64,000 bases of DNA from Paenibacillus sp. MAEPY2. Its GTDB lineage: Bacteria; Bacillota; Bacilli; Paenibacillales; Paenibacillaceae. Every line of letters begins with the position of its first letter. Position 1 is the stretch's first letter. The notes under the pieces were generated by a model. It had not been told where the DNA came from and searched no databases. It saw nothing but the letters and a program-made list of their open reading frames with translations. The stretch is from positions 1 through 64,000 of the forward strand of contig NZ_AWUK01000037.1 of the NCBI RefSeq assembly GCF_000499205.1, in the 5' to 3' direction. Both the position numbers and the translations under genes were made by a program. Positions 37,250 through 46,221 of this stretch are shown piece after piece.

Positions 37250-37286
37250 AAAAGAGCATGGCGCTGTTCAAGCACCATGCTCTTTT
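37250..37286. terminator. Terminator between helD and the EamA exporter
   Basis: AAAAGAGCATGG/CCATGCTCTTTT is a 12-bp perfect stem, with A and T arms that can serve both converging genes. Confidence 0.88.
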
Positions 37287-37355
37287 GTACGTTCACAGCA
37301 GAGGTGTGTTATTCACGAAAGTATTTGCAATCAGGTAGCTGATCTTATACGGGGG

Positions 37356-38258
37356 TTAACTTGCAGGTGTTCGTTGGGTCAAACCCGGTTTATCCAAGGT
37401 TGAATTATGCCTGTTGGGATGACGGTTAACCAGGAAAATGCCCAGACAGATCATTACTCCACCTGCACCGACGATCCAGCCGACATGCTCTTCCAGCAAG
37501 ACAAAGCTCGACAGCAGTCCAAACAGCGGTGCCAGAAAAAGAAAGGAACTGGTTTTGGCCGGATCTGTGTTTTGCAGTAGATAAAACCAAAGTGTGAACT
37601 GAATGATGGAACAGAAAATCGTCAGCCATACCAGGACAACGATAGACGTTGTATTCACGATAAAATGAGGCTGCTCTGTAAAAACGCTCAGTAAGAGCAG
37701 TACGACGCCTCCAGCGAGCATTTGATAAGCGGTAAGCACAAATGTATCATGAGCTGTTCCCCAGCGCTTAATAAGCAACGTGGATACAGCAAAGGATATA
37801 GCCCCGGCAAACCCAATCCACGTCCCAGGACTCAAGCTCAGATGGAATCCAAAGGTTAACGCCACTCCGACAAATCCGAGAATCACACCGGTCCATTGGC
37901 TAAAACGATAGGACACACCGTATAATGCAGCACTCAGGAGGATGACAAGCAAGGGATTTGTAAACGTGATAATGGCGGACTCTCCCGAACTGATCCAGTT
38001 CATGCTGTAATAAGCACAGCCCATCACGCCCGCCGACTGGAACAAACCGATTACGCCGATTTGCATCCATTGTTTCCACCCCACAGGCATGGGGCGTTTT
38101 CTGATGATCCAGGCAAGTAATGCTCCTGCCAATATATAGCGAAGTCCCATTAACAAAAAGGGAGGAGCATACATCATACCGATTTTGCCTACAGGAAACG
38201 AGGTTCCCATGATGAGAGTGGTTACGATGATCAGGAACGTATATTTTAGAGGCTTCAT
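37356..38258 (-). CDS. EamA/DMT-family exporter
   Basis: 300 aa with ten membrane helices in two EamA repeats (starting LIIVTTLIMGTSFPVGKIG and again near WIGFAGAISFAVSTLLIKRW). The start at the complement of 38256-38258 is chosen because GGGAGGAAGG lies just upstream on the minus strand; a longer form would start at 38294, overlapping the SDR stop. It probably exports a small metabolite. It is likely co-transcribed with the SDR gene and may be controlled by the divergent LysR protein. Confidence 0.88.
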   Translation of the reverse strand: MKPLKYTFLIIVTTLIMGTSFPVGKIGMMYAPPFLLMGLRYILAGALLAWIIRKRPMPVGWKQWMQIGVIGLFQSAGVMGCAYYSMNWISSGESAIITFTNPLLVILLSAALYGVSYRFSQWTGVILGFVGVALTFGFHLSLSPGTWIGFAGAISFAVSTLLIKRWGTAHDTFVLTAYQMLAGGVVLLLLSVFTEQPHFIVNTTSIVVLVWLTIFCSIIQFTLWFYLLQNTDPAKTSSFLFLAPLFGLLSSFVLLEEHVGWIVGAGGVMICLGIFLVNRHPNRHNSTLDKPGLTQRTPAS

Positions 38259-38290
38259 CAGGTTTCCTTCCTCCCTTTGGTTTCCCGTGC

Positions 38291-39034
38291 TCATAACGTC
38301 TGACCGCTATCTACTGTAATCCATTGTCCGGTCATGGACGGTTGCTCCAGCGCGGTGCATATCATATGTGCGATGTCTTCGCTTGCGGCTATTCGCTGTA
38401 ACAATAACGTACCACCCAGACGATTCATCTGTTCTTCCTTTCCTGCCCACCAGCGGGTCGCAACTGCACCCGGAATGATGGCGTTAACCCGTATATCGGG
38501 AGAAAGCGCATGTGCTAATGATTTCGTTAACCCATGTACTGCTGCTTTGGAAACGGCGTAGGGAAGGGAGGACCCTGATCCTGTGCTGCCAGCTATGCTG
38601 CCGAGGTTAACGATTGCGCCTTGGCCAACCTGCTGCATTCCCTTCGCTACAGCCCGTGCGGTGTAAAACATGCCTTTAACATTGACGTCATATAGTTCAT
38701 TCCATATGTCATCTGTTACAGCTTCCAGATCTTTCATGGGGATATGATGCGTGATACTGGCGTTATTTACGAGTGCAGTTACAGGTCCAACTTGTTCAGT
38801 GACAGAGGCCACCATCTGGCGAACCTCGACATCGGAACCCACATTGGCCCGAATGGCAAAAGCATGGCCACCCGCATCCAGAATATGTTGAACTGTCTCT
38901 TCAGCCTCATCCTGGGAACGGGAGTAATTGACGGCAACGGTAGCTCCACGATTAGCTAGCAATATACTGGCAGCTCGACCTATGCCCGTACCCCCTCCAG
39001 TAACCAAAGCTACGGTGTTCTTCCAGTTCATCAT
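38291..39034 (-). CDS. Short-chain dehydrogenase/reductase
   Basis: 247 aa, classical SDR. The cofactor motif is TGGGTGIG (12-19), NNAS begins at 90, and the catalytic set is Ser146, Tyr159 and Lys163 (YAVSK). AAGGAG is eight bases from the chosen ATG. The substrate is unknown. The gene precedes the EamA exporter on the same strand and diverges from lysR, a common regulator-target arrangement. Confidence 0.92.
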   Translation of the reverse strand: MMNWKNTVALVTGGGTGIGRAASILLANRGATVAVNYSRSQDEAEETVQHILDAGGHAFAIRANVGSDVEVRQMVASVTEQVGPVTALVNNASITHHIPMKDLEAVTDDIWNELYDVNVKGMFYTARAVAKGMQQVGQGAIVNLGSIAGSTGSGSSLPYAVSKAAVHGLTKSLAHALSPDIRVNAIIPGAVATRWWAGKEEQMNRLGGTLLLQRIAASEDIAHMICTALEQPSMTGQWITVDSGQTL

Positions 39035-39094
39035 CCTTAACACTCCTTAAGTGAACTCAGCGAGAGTAAGTTGCTGTGTTCTGATATACCCCGA

Positions 39095-39124
39095 TTGTAG
39101 CTCGGAGTAGCTATACTGTATAAT
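39095..39124 (+). promoter_or_regulatory. Probable promoter of the LysR-type gene
   Basis: TTGTAG (39095-39100), 18 bases, TATAAT (39119-39124). Confidence 0.5.
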
Positions 39125-39140
39125 GATTGTTAATGGATTG

Positions 39141-39161
39141 GATATCATTTTAAATGATGTC
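39141..39161. promoter_or_regulatory. Palindromic site in the SDR/lysR divergent region
   Basis: GATATCATT TTA AATGATGTC, a 9-bp inverted repeat with one mismatch and a three-base centre. It lies 35 bases upstream of lysR and just downstream of its -10, so it suits autorepression or control of both genes. A LysR operator is inferred only from position and symmetry. Confidence 0.5.
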
Positions 39162-39195
39162 TGGCTAAAAAAGTGATCGTTGGGAGGTTCATTCA

Positions 39196-40074
39196 ATGGA
39201 GAGCGGCGATTTAAGGATATTTCAATGTGTGGCACAAGAAGGAAATCTGACCCGAGCTGCGGAGCGCCTTGGTTACGTGCAGTCCAATGTCACAGCAAGG
39301 ATACGACATCTGGAATCTGAAGTAGGGACACTGCTGTTTATTCGTCATAATCGGGGAATGACGTTATCTCCAGCAGGTGAGATGCTGCTGACATATGCAG
39401 ATAAAATTATCGGCCTGCTTGATGAGGCTGGAAAAGCGCTCAGCTCCACAAGTGTGCCAGCTGGCCCGCTGCGCATCGGCTCCACGCAGACTGCTGCAGC
39501 GGTTCGGTTGCCTGAGCTTTTGGCAAAATATTATAAACTGCATCCGGCGGTCTCCTTATCATTGACTACGGGGAACTCCCAAGTGCTTATGGATCAGGTT
39601 ATTGGGTATGAATTGGAAGGGGCTTTTATCGGTTGTTCCTGTGATCACCCCGATATTGCTTCTACTCCCGTATTTGATGAAGAACTATATGTGGTCTCCT
39701 CCGGTATGGGACCGGAAGACGAAGAGCTCACCAGTAAACCGATTCTGGTCTACAGCATGGGTTGTTCATATCGTCAGGTTTTGGAGGAATGGTTGTCGGT
39801 TAGCGGCGTAACCCGTCCGATCATTATGGAATTTGGAACCCTTGAAGCGATTATTAGCGGGGTCACCTCCGGCATGGGAATTTCACTGTTACCTGAGATC
39901 GTCATTCGGCGCCAGATCGAAAGTGGATCACTGCGAAAGCATACTCTCCCCGCAGGCATGAATCGGATGATGACTCATTTTATTACGCGCAAGGATGCCT
40001 TTGTCAGCAGTGCGCTTGGCGCATTTATGGGTATGCTGCCGCGGGAGTATGATATGATAGAGAATAGAGATTAA
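39196..40074 (+). CDS. LysR-family transcriptional regulator
   Basis: 292 aa. The N-terminal winged helix-turn-helix carries NLTRAAERLGYVQSNVTARI (17-36), followed by a linker helix and a substrate-binding domain starting near GPLRIGSTQTAAAVRLP. GGGAGG is close upstream. It is divergent from the SDR-EamA pair, which it probably controls. The effector is unknown. Confidence 0.92.
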   Translation: MESGDLRIFQCVAQEGNLTRAAERLGYVQSNVTARIRHLESEVGTLLFIRHNRGMTLSPAGEMLLTYADKIIGLLDEAGKALSSTSVPAGPLRIGSTQTAAAVRLPELLAKYYKLHPAVSLSLTTGNSQVLMDQVIGYELEGAFIGCSCDHPDIASTPVFDEELYVVSSGMGPEDEELTSKPILVYSMGCSYRQVLEEWLSVSGVTRPIIMEFGTLEAIISGVTSGMGISLLPEIVIRRQIESGSLRKHTLPAGMNRMMTHFITRKDAFVSSALGAFMGMLPREYDMIENRD

Positions 40075-40128
40075 TCAGGATTTTGGTAAGGATCAAGTAA
40101 AGGCAATCCGTTAAGGAAGTGATGAGCA

Positions 40129-41436
40129 ATGGATTTATTTTCGTTTCAGCAGGATTCAGAACCTCAAGCAAGACTGCTCGCTGACCGCATGCGGCCAGAG
40201 CGGCTTGATGAATATATTGGGCAAGAGCAAATTATAGGACCGGGTAAACTGCTTCGGCGCGCCATTGAAGCCGATCAGATCTCGTCCATTTTGCTTTACG
40301 GTCCTCCGGGATGTGGTAAGACGACCCTCGCACATATTATTTCCCAGCATACGCAGGGACAGTTCGTTCGTCTGAATGCGGTGGATGCCTCGGTTAAAGA
40401 TGTACGTGAAGTCATTGAGCAGGCACAGACGAACAAGCAGTTGTACGGAACAAAAACCATTTTGTTCCTGGATGAGGTACACCGCTTTAATAGTTCACGT
40501 CAGGATGCATTGCTACCTGCAGTAGAGAAGGGCACGATCATTTTTATCGGCGCTACGACAGAGAATCCCTTTCATTATGTGAATGGGGCCTTGATGAGCC
40601 GTTCTACGCTGTTTCAGCTGGAGTCTTTGAACAAAGAGCACTCCCTGATTGCGATGCACCGAGCACTGGCGGATGCGGATAAAGGTTTGGGATTCATGGA
40701 TCTGCAGGCTGACGACGAGGCATTGGGACATATTGCGACGATGGCGAATGGCGATATTCGGCGTGCGCTGAACGCGTTGGAACTGGCTGCACTGACTACA
40801 CCGCCAGAGAAGGACGGCTCCATTCACATCACGCTCGATGTAGCTGAAGAGTCTATTCGTCGTCCGATTGTGAAGGCGGATGAATCGACACAATATGATG
40901 TATTGTCGGCATTTCACAAAAGCATTCGGGGTTCCAGTGATGCAGCACTGTTCTGGTTTTTGTATGCAGTAGAAAAGTTGGGCATGGACCCGATGACGTT
41001 TATACGTCGTCTGATTGCAGCGAGCAGTGAAGATATTGGACTTGCGAATCCGCAAGCGATGACCCAGGCCATCGGGGCGCTGGATGCTTATCGCAATAAT
41101 GGTTGGCCTGAAGCCAAGCTGAACATTGCCCAAGCGATTCTGTTTGCTGTTGAAAGTCCGAAGTCCAATGCGGTGTACACTGCGATCTCAAAAGCAATGA
41201 ATGCCATTGATGAGGTGAAATCTGCTGAGGTCCCTCTTCATCTGCGGGATACCCATTATTCGGGTGCAGTGAAGCTGGGACATGAGGGTTACCAATACCC
41301 GCACAATTATCCGGGACATTACGTGAAGCAGGAGTATTTACCGAAGCGGCTTTCGCGTCGTGTATTTTATGAAGCAACGGAACAAGGCAATGAATCCAAG
41401 ATTCGTCTAAACCAGCAGCGGCGCAGAGAGCTGTAA
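40129..41436 (+). CDS. rarA: Replication-associated recombination protein RarA (MgsA)
   Basis: 435 aa AAA+ clamp-loader-like ATPase. Walker A is GPPGCGKTT (58-66), Walker B is TILFLDEVHRFN, sensor 1 lies in FIGATTENPFHYVN, and the C-terminal tetramer region follows (KSNAVYTAISKAM, LHLRDTHYSGAVKLGHEGY). It acts at stalled forks with single-strand binding protein. The B. subtilis order tcdA-rarA-cymR is kept, apart from inserts. Confidence 0.95.
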   Translation: MDLFSFQQDSEPQARLLADRMRPERLDEYIGQEQIIGPGKLLRRAIEADQISSILLYGPPGCGKTTLAHIISQHTQGQFVRLNAVDASVKDVREVIEQAQTNKQLYGTKTILFLDEVHRFNSSRQDALLPAVEKGTIIFIGATTENPFHYVNGALMSRSTLFQLESLNKEHSLIAMHRALADADKGLGFMDLQADDEALGHIATMANGDIRRALNALELAALTTPPEKDGSIHITLDVAEESIRRPIVKADESTQYDVLSAFHKSIRGSSDAALFWFLYAVEKLGMDPMTFIRRLIAASSEDIGLANPQAMTQAIGALDAYRNNGWPEAKLNIAQAILFAVESPKSNAVYTAISKAMNAIDEVKSAEVPLHLRDTHYSGAVKLGHEGYQYPHNYPGHYVKQEYLPKRLSRRVFYEATEQGNESKIRLNQQRRREL

Positions 41437-41464
41437 GATCGATGAACCGGGAGAGGCTTGAACG

Positions 41465-41866
41465 ATGAAAGAAATTTTCTATATTGGAATCGGTGGCATT
41501 ATAGGTACGTTTTGCCGATATGGGATTCAATTATGGATGCCAGTAACAAATGAAGGCTTCCCTTGGGCAGTGCTGCTGATTAATGCCATCGGGAGTCTGT
41601 TTTTGGGTTGGTTCTTCACCATAGCTGTTCCAGGCAAAATAACGCCTCAACTTCGTCTAGCGATTGGGACGGGGTTTACGGGCGCATTCACCACATTCTC
41701 CACGTTTACGTTGGATATTGTCCGTTTATCTGAGGAAGGAATGTGGGTGAAGGCTGTTGTATACCTCGTTGTGAGTTTACTTGCAGGGTTATTGCTGTGT
41801 GCATTGGGAATGAAGCTTGGACAGCGAATGTTGGGTAAACCAACGCAGGATGGTGTTGCACCATGA
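41465..41866 (+). CDS. crcB: Fluoride channel CrcB/Fluc, first copy
   Basis: 133 aa with four membrane helices. Family marks: GTFCRYGIQLW, the Asn in NAIGSLFLGW and GFTGAFTTFSTFTLD, which carries the Phe-box and central Na+ region. Firmicutes often carry two Fluc subunits that form heterodimers or separate homodimers. It overlaps the second copy by four bases (ATGA). I see no fluoride riboswitch in the 28 bases after rarA. Confidence 0.94.
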   Translation: MKEIFYIGIGGIIGTFCRYGIQLWMPVTNEGFPWAVLLINAIGSLFLGWFFTIAVPGKITPQLRLAIGTGFTGAFTTFSTFTLDIVRLSEEGMWVKAVVYLVVSLLAGLLLCALGMKLGQRMLGKPTQDGVAP

Positions 41867-42222
41867 TCATCTGGATTGGTCTTGCAGGGATGCTGGGAGC
41901 AGTGCTCCGCTATAGTTTGGGTAGATGGATATCCGGTTCGCTCGGAACGGCCTTCCCATGGGGGACATGGGTCATTAATATCAGTGGTTCATTGTTACTT
42001 GGATTGCTCTATGGCTGGCATCAGTCAGCCTCGATTTCGTACGGAATCTGGGTGATATGGGGGACTGGATTTTGCGGAGCGTATACCACATTCTCTACAT
42101 TTGGATATGAGACCCTCGGTCTGCTGGGGCAGGAACGTTACTCAAGAGCAGTTGTATACGTCATCAGTTCGGTACTGCTGGGGGTTGCGGCTTCTTTTGC
42201 AGGCGTGTGGCTGGCTGCATAA
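41863..42222 (+). CDS. crcB: Fluoride channel CrcB/Fluc, second copy
   Basis: 119 aa, four membrane helices. LRYSLGRWISG, NISGSLLLGLLYG and GFCGAYTTFSTFGYE match the family. It is translationally coupled to the first copy. The pair exports fluoride. A terminator follows. Confidence 0.94.
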   Translation: MIIWIGLAGMLGAVLRYSLGRWISGSLGTAFPWGTWVINISGSLLLGLLYGWHQSASISYGIWVIWGTGFCGAYTTFSTFGYETLGLLGQERYSRAVVYVISSVLLGVAASFAGVWLAA

Positions 42223-42260
42223 GTGAAAAAAAATATTTTTTTTGCAGGAAAAAGAAGGAA

Positions 42261-42299
42261 AAAAGCCATCCGTCATGGTATACATGAAAGATGGCTTTT
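42261..42299. terminator. Bidirectional terminator between crcB and mnmA
   Basis: AAAAGCCATC/GATGGCTTTT, with an inner TCATG/CATGA stem. It lies between convergent genes. Confidence 0.88.
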
Positions 42300-42362
42300 G
42301 TTATAGGAATACAGGGTATTGTGCAAAATGCATATGGGATGGGTTCATTTCTATTATTGAAT

Positions 42363-43487
42363 CTATTGTAGCGCTGGTACAGGCACTTTTTGAACCTGAT
42401 CAATCGTTCCACCGCCGAGACACACATCTCCATCATAAAACACAACAGCTTGACCAGGCGTAATCGCTTTTTGCTGTTGGTCAAATTGTACATCCACGCT
42501 GCCATCTTCCTGCCATGTCAGGGTTACACCCTGATCCGGCTGACGATAGCGGAATTTGGCGGTACAACGGAAGGGCACGTTAGGCATATGCGCTGAACCT
42601 GCGATCCAGTTTACACCCGTTGCAGTCAGACCAGTTGAGTACAGACTTGCATGTGCATCGCCTTGAACGACAAGCAGCTGATTTTTCTCCAGATCCTTGT
42701 CTGCCACGAACCAGGGTTCACCATTACCGGAACCGCCAATGCCGAGACCTTGACGCTGTCCAAGCGTATAGTACATCAGACCGTCATGACGGCCCTTCAC
42801 TTCTCCGGTTGCAATATCAACCATGTCTCCGCCTTTGGCAGGAAGATAGTTGCTCAGGAACTCTTTGAAGTTGCGCTCGCCGATGAAGCAGACACCTGTG
42901 CTATCTTTTTTCTTCGCGGTGTACAGGCCAGCCGCTTCTGCAATCTTGCGCACTTCCGGTTTCGGAAGATGACCAATCGGGAACATGGCTTTGGACAGCT
43001 GGTTCTGATTCAGTGCATTGAGGAAGTACGTTTGGTCTTTGTTACTGTCCACACCGCGCAGCAGTTTGAACGTTCCGTCTTCTTCAATTAGGCGAGCATA
43101 GTGGCCTGTGGCCACATAATCAGCGCCGAGATCCAGTGCTTTGTTCAGGAATTCGCCGAATTTAATCTCGCGATTACACATGACATCTGGATTCGGAGTC
43201 CGACCCGACTTATATTCATCAAGGAAATAGGAAAATACTTTATCAAAGTACTCTTTCTCGAAGTTGACAGTGTAGTAAGGAATGCCGATCTGTTCGCAAA
43301 CCCGGCGTACGTCCTCTGAATCCTCTTCAGCGGTACAGTGGCCGAACTCGTCCGTGTCATCCCAGTTTTTCATGAAAATGCCGATGACATCGTAACCCTG
43401 CTCCTTCAGCAGCAGTGCGGTGACGGAAGAATCGACACCTCCGGACATGCCAACGACGACCCGTGTATTTTCAATTGTTTTGGACAT
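42363..43487 (-). CDS. mnmA: tRNA 2-thiouridylase MnmA
   Basis: 374 aa. The start is at the complement of 43485-43487, where GGTGAT precedes ATG. The P-loop is SGGVDSS (15-21), and the catalytic Cys pair is C104 (DVMCNREIKF) and C200 (STGVCFIGER). It thiolates U34 of Lys, Glu and Gln tRNAs with sulfur from a cysteine desulfurase. The iscS gene is nearby, but mnmA is on the opposite strand; in B. subtilis both run the same way. Confidence 0.96.
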   Translation of the reverse strand: MSKTIENTRVVVGMSGGVDSSVTALLLKEQGYDVIGIFMKNWDDTDEFGHCTAEEDSEDVRRVCEQIGIPYYTVNFEKEYFDKVFSYFLDEYKSGRTPNPDVMCNREIKFGEFLNKALDLGADYVATGHYARLIEEDGTFKLLRGVDSNKDQTYFLNALNQNQLSKAMFPIGHLPKPEVRKIAEAAGLYTAKKKDSTGVCFIGERNFKEFLSNYLPAKGGDMVDIATGEVKGRHDGLMYYTLGQRQGLGIGGSGNGEPWFVADKDLEKNQLLVVQGDAHASLYSTGLTATGVNWIAGSAHMPNVPFRCTAKFRYRQPDQGVTLTWQEDGSVDVQFDQQQKAITPGQAVVFYDGDVCLGGGTIDQVQKVPVPALQ

Positions 43488-43818
43488 CGTTATCACCATT
43501 TCTCTATATAAATGTGTTTCGTTTCTATTCTACCATAACCGGACTCAAGTTACGATACACCCGGCCGATTTTGGATAGTGTCCACCACAGGCGTACATTT
43601 TCTGAATTTCGTCAATCTTTCTTTTCCATAAAGCATGCAGATATGTTAACATTAGCTGAGGGTTATGATCGGAATACGGAGGATTAGAGGGACTAGGCCT
43701 GTATTTTTAATATCCCCCTGTGGCGGATCCTGGAATCTTGGAAAGACAGGCTTGGGCCACATCCTGTTATTTTATGTTTCACAACTTGTTTTTTCGAAAA
43801 TTGAAAGAGGTGACTCCT

Positions 43819-44238
43819 TTGAAAATATCGACAAAGGGCCGTTATGGGCTCACAATCATGATGGAGCTCGCAGCCAGAACTGGCGAAGGCCCTACATCTT
43901 TGAAAAGTATTGCCGAGCGCAATCAGCTCTCGGAGCATTATCTGGAGCAATTGATCGCTCCCCTGCGTAATGCAGGATTGGTCAAAAGTATCCGTGGCGC
44001 CTACGGCGGTTACATTCTGGCAGGCGATCCGGCTACCGTAACGGCAGGGGATGTTATTCGTGTACTGGAAGGTCCAATCTCTCCAGTGGATTTCACGGAG
44101 GAAGATGATCCGGCGAAGCGCGACTTGTGGTTGCGCATCCGTGATAGCATTGCAGAAGTACTGGATTCAACAACGTTGAAGGATCTGATTACTTTCCAAA
44201 ATCAGGAACAAAAAGATAGCTACATGTTTTACATCTAA
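43819..44238 (+). CDS. cymR: Rrf2-family cysteine-metabolism repressor CymR
   Basis: 139 aa from TTG 43819, after AAAGAGGTGA. KISTKGRYGLTIMMELA, SLKSIAERNQLSEHYLEQL and VLEGPISPVDF with the final YMFYI agree closely with B. subtilis CymR as I remember it. CymR with CysK represses cystine uptake and cysteine synthesis genes. There is no iron-sulfur Cys triad, as expected for CymR rather than IscR. The 43488-43818 region upstream shows only a weak TGTGGC/GCCACA stem. Confidence 0.93.
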   Translation: MKISTKGRYGLTIMMELAARTGEGPTSLKSIAERNQLSEHYLEQLIAPLRNAGLVKSIRGAYGGYILAGDPATVTAGDVIRVLEGPISPVDFTEEDDPAKRDLWLRIRDSIAEVLDSTTLKDLITFQNQEQKDSYMFYI

Positions 44239-44270
44239 CATAGTTGATGACGAGCATCAGAGACGACACA

Positions 44271-44297
44271 CTAAAGCCCCCATATTGGGGGCTTTAG
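44271..44297 (+). terminator. Hairpin terminator after cymR
   Basis: An 11-bp perfect stem CTAAAGCCCCC/GGGGGCTTTAG with loop ATATT. No T-run follows, so efficiency is uncertain. Confidence 0.7.
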
Positions 44298-44479
44298 CCG
44301 TGCAACAAGCTACATTGTGATTCTTCCAATTCTACGATAGCCTGGAATGAACAAAATTTTATGTAAATAATGTACTGAAGAAGGCAACGTTTTCGTGGCT
44401 GCCATCTGGAACGGAGCTCAAGAATCTAACGAAGTTTAAGTGCTTCTATATCTGCTTCCATACGCAATTGACGACGGTT

Positions 44480-44779
44480 CTAAATATCAATGCTGTGCTG
44501 ATGGGTGTTTAATTCGGCAGTTACTTTACGTTCAAACGTGATTTGTGAAGCTTCAAGACGTTTGGTAACTTCCAGTGTCTCCAGAACGGCCTGCTGAAGC
44601 AGAGGAATGTTTTTGGTTTGTTCCTCGATGGTGTCAAGTCTGGTATCCATGGTATCAAGTCTGCTATCCAATGTACCAAGCCTGTCTTCGATCTTTTCAA
44701 GACGTCCATCGATGTTGTCGAAACGCTTGTCCATTTGTTGAAGCTGATTCAGAATTTGACTGAGAACCTGATCACTCAT
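44480..44779 (-). CDS. Small coiled-coil protein with heptad repeats
   Basis: 99 aa. AAGGAGAG precedes its ATG on the minus strand. Residues about 17-51 hold five near-identical heptads of the form RLxxhDx (RFDNIDG, RLEKIED, RLGTLDS, RLDTMDT, RLDTIEE), a parallel coiled coil. No membrane segment or cysteine is present. The repeats also show at DNA level. The function is unknown. It is inserted between cymR and iscS and points the other way. Confidence 0.75.
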   Translation of the reverse strand: MSDQVLSQILNQLQQMDKRFDNIDGRLEKIEDRLGTLDSRLDTMDTRLDTIEEQTKNIPLLQQAVLETLEVTKRLEASQITFERKVTAELNTHQHSIDI

Positions 44780-44906
44780 GTCGATCTCTCCTTTTTGAAA
44801 GGATATTAAACATTATACACGAAGATATGACACAATAGCATTGGTTTAAATTTTCAATTACACAACATGAAAAGATGGAAGTCCAACATATAACGGGGTG
44901 AAATCA

Positions 44907-46058
44907 ATGAAAAGAATATATATGGATCACGCCGCATCGACACCTATGCATCCACAAGTCGCGGAAGCGATGATGAAAGTAATGACAGGGCAATATGGCA
45001 ATGCATCAAGTATCCATGCCTTTGGCCGCGAAGCCAAACGGACCGTCAGTGGAGCAAGGGATGTGATTGCGGCGTCTTTGGGTTGTTTCCCGGATGAACT
45101 CGTATTTACCGGAGGCGGCACGGAAAGTGACAATTTGGCCATATTTGGCGCAGTTTCAGCGAGGAAAGAACGGGGACGTCACATCATTACAACAGCCATT
45201 GAACATCATGCGGTACTGCATACGTGCCAGGAACTGGAACGACAAGGCTATGACGTGACCTATTTGCCTGTAGATGAATACGGAAGAATACGTCTGGAAG
45301 AGCTAAAAGAGGCCATTCGCCCAGATACAGTACTGATCACCATGATGTATGCCAACAATGAAGTAGGCACCATTCAGCCCATCCGCGAAATTGGTGAACT
45401 GGCTCGTCAGCATGATATTTTGTTCCATACCGATGCAGTTCAGGCTCTTGGCACCCAGGAAATTTCCTGCAAGGAACTGCCTGTGGATCTGATCAGCTTC
45501 TCTGCTCATAAAATCAATGGGCCTCAAGGCGTGGGTGCGCTCTATGTACGGCGCGGAATTGTGCTTGAGGCGAGATCACATGGTGGACTGCAGGAACGGC
45601 AACGACGGGCTGGGACTGAGAATATGGCAGGTATTGCTGGCTTTGCGGAGGCGTTGAAAATATCAGGGGAACAAGCGAACGCGCGCCGTGAACATGATCT
45701 GGCATTGCGGTCATTGCTGCTGGAACAACTGGAGAAACACGTAGGGGCGGAGCATTTTCACGTCAACGGACATCCTGAATATACGCTGCCCAATATCCTG
45801 AACATCAGCTTTCCGGAGGTGTCCACGGAGACGATGCTCATGAATCTGGATATGGAAGGCATCGCTGTGGCGAGCGGTTCGGCATGTACTTCCGGTTCCC
45901 TCGAAGTGTCCCATGTGCTGAAAGCAATGAACTTGCCGGAGACATTTTTGCATTCCGCGATTCGTTTTAGCTGGGGATTGGGTAATACTACGGAAGAAAT
46001 CATGATAACCGCCGAAAAAATTGGAACCATTCTTGGGCGACTGCGTAATAGAGCCTAA
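44907..46058 (+). CDS. iscS: Cysteine desulfurase (IscS/NifS type)
   Basis: 383 aa. ATG 44907 is five bases after GGGGTGA. The PLP lysine is K202 (SAHKINGPQG) and the catalytic Cys is C327 (SGSACTSGSLE) in a long active loop, so it is the group I type. HTDAVQ and TGGGTESDN bind PLP. It supplies sulfur for tRNA thiolation with MnmA and possibly other uses. It is the counterpart of B. subtilis YrvO, which sits between cymR and mnmA. Confidence 0.94.
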   Translation: MKRIYMDHAASTPMHPQVAEAMMKVMTGQYGNASSIHAFGREAKRTVSGARDVIAASLGCFPDELVFTGGGTESDNLAIFGAVSARKERGRHIITTAIEHHAVLHTCQELERQGYDVTYLPVDEYGRIRLEELKEAIRPDTVLITMMYANNEVGTIQPIREIGELARQHDILFHTDAVQALGTQEISCKELPVDLISFSAHKINGPQGVGALYVRRGIVLEARSHGGLQERQRRAGTENMAGIAGFAEALKISGEQANARREHDLALRSLLLEQLEKHVGAEHFHVNGHPEYTLPNILNISFPEVSTETMLMNLDMEGIAVASGSACTSGSLEVSHVLKAMNLPETFLHSAIRFSWGLGNTTEEIMITAEKIGTILGRLRNRA

Positions 46059-46173
46059 GGGCTCATTGCACATGGAACAAAAGGAGGGAAGAAGTTCCAT
46101 TTCATCGGTTGGATAGAAGCGGTTTTGATGATCGGCGTCTGATTGCCACTCATCAACTTTGGGCATACCTAGC

Positions 46174-46191
46174 AATAGCGCCGCGGCTATT
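46174..46191 (+). other. Small hairpin before the PRC-barrel gene
   Basis: AATAGC GCCGCG GCTATT, with no T-run. The rest of 46059-46221 shows nothing I recognise. Confidence 0.35.
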
Positions 46192-46221
46192 TAATGATAA
46201 GAAGATGAGGGGGACCCTGCG

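Noticed and set aside
41437..41464. Fluoride riboswitch before the crcB pair
   Set aside because: The gap after rarA is only 28 bases, too short for the aptamer.
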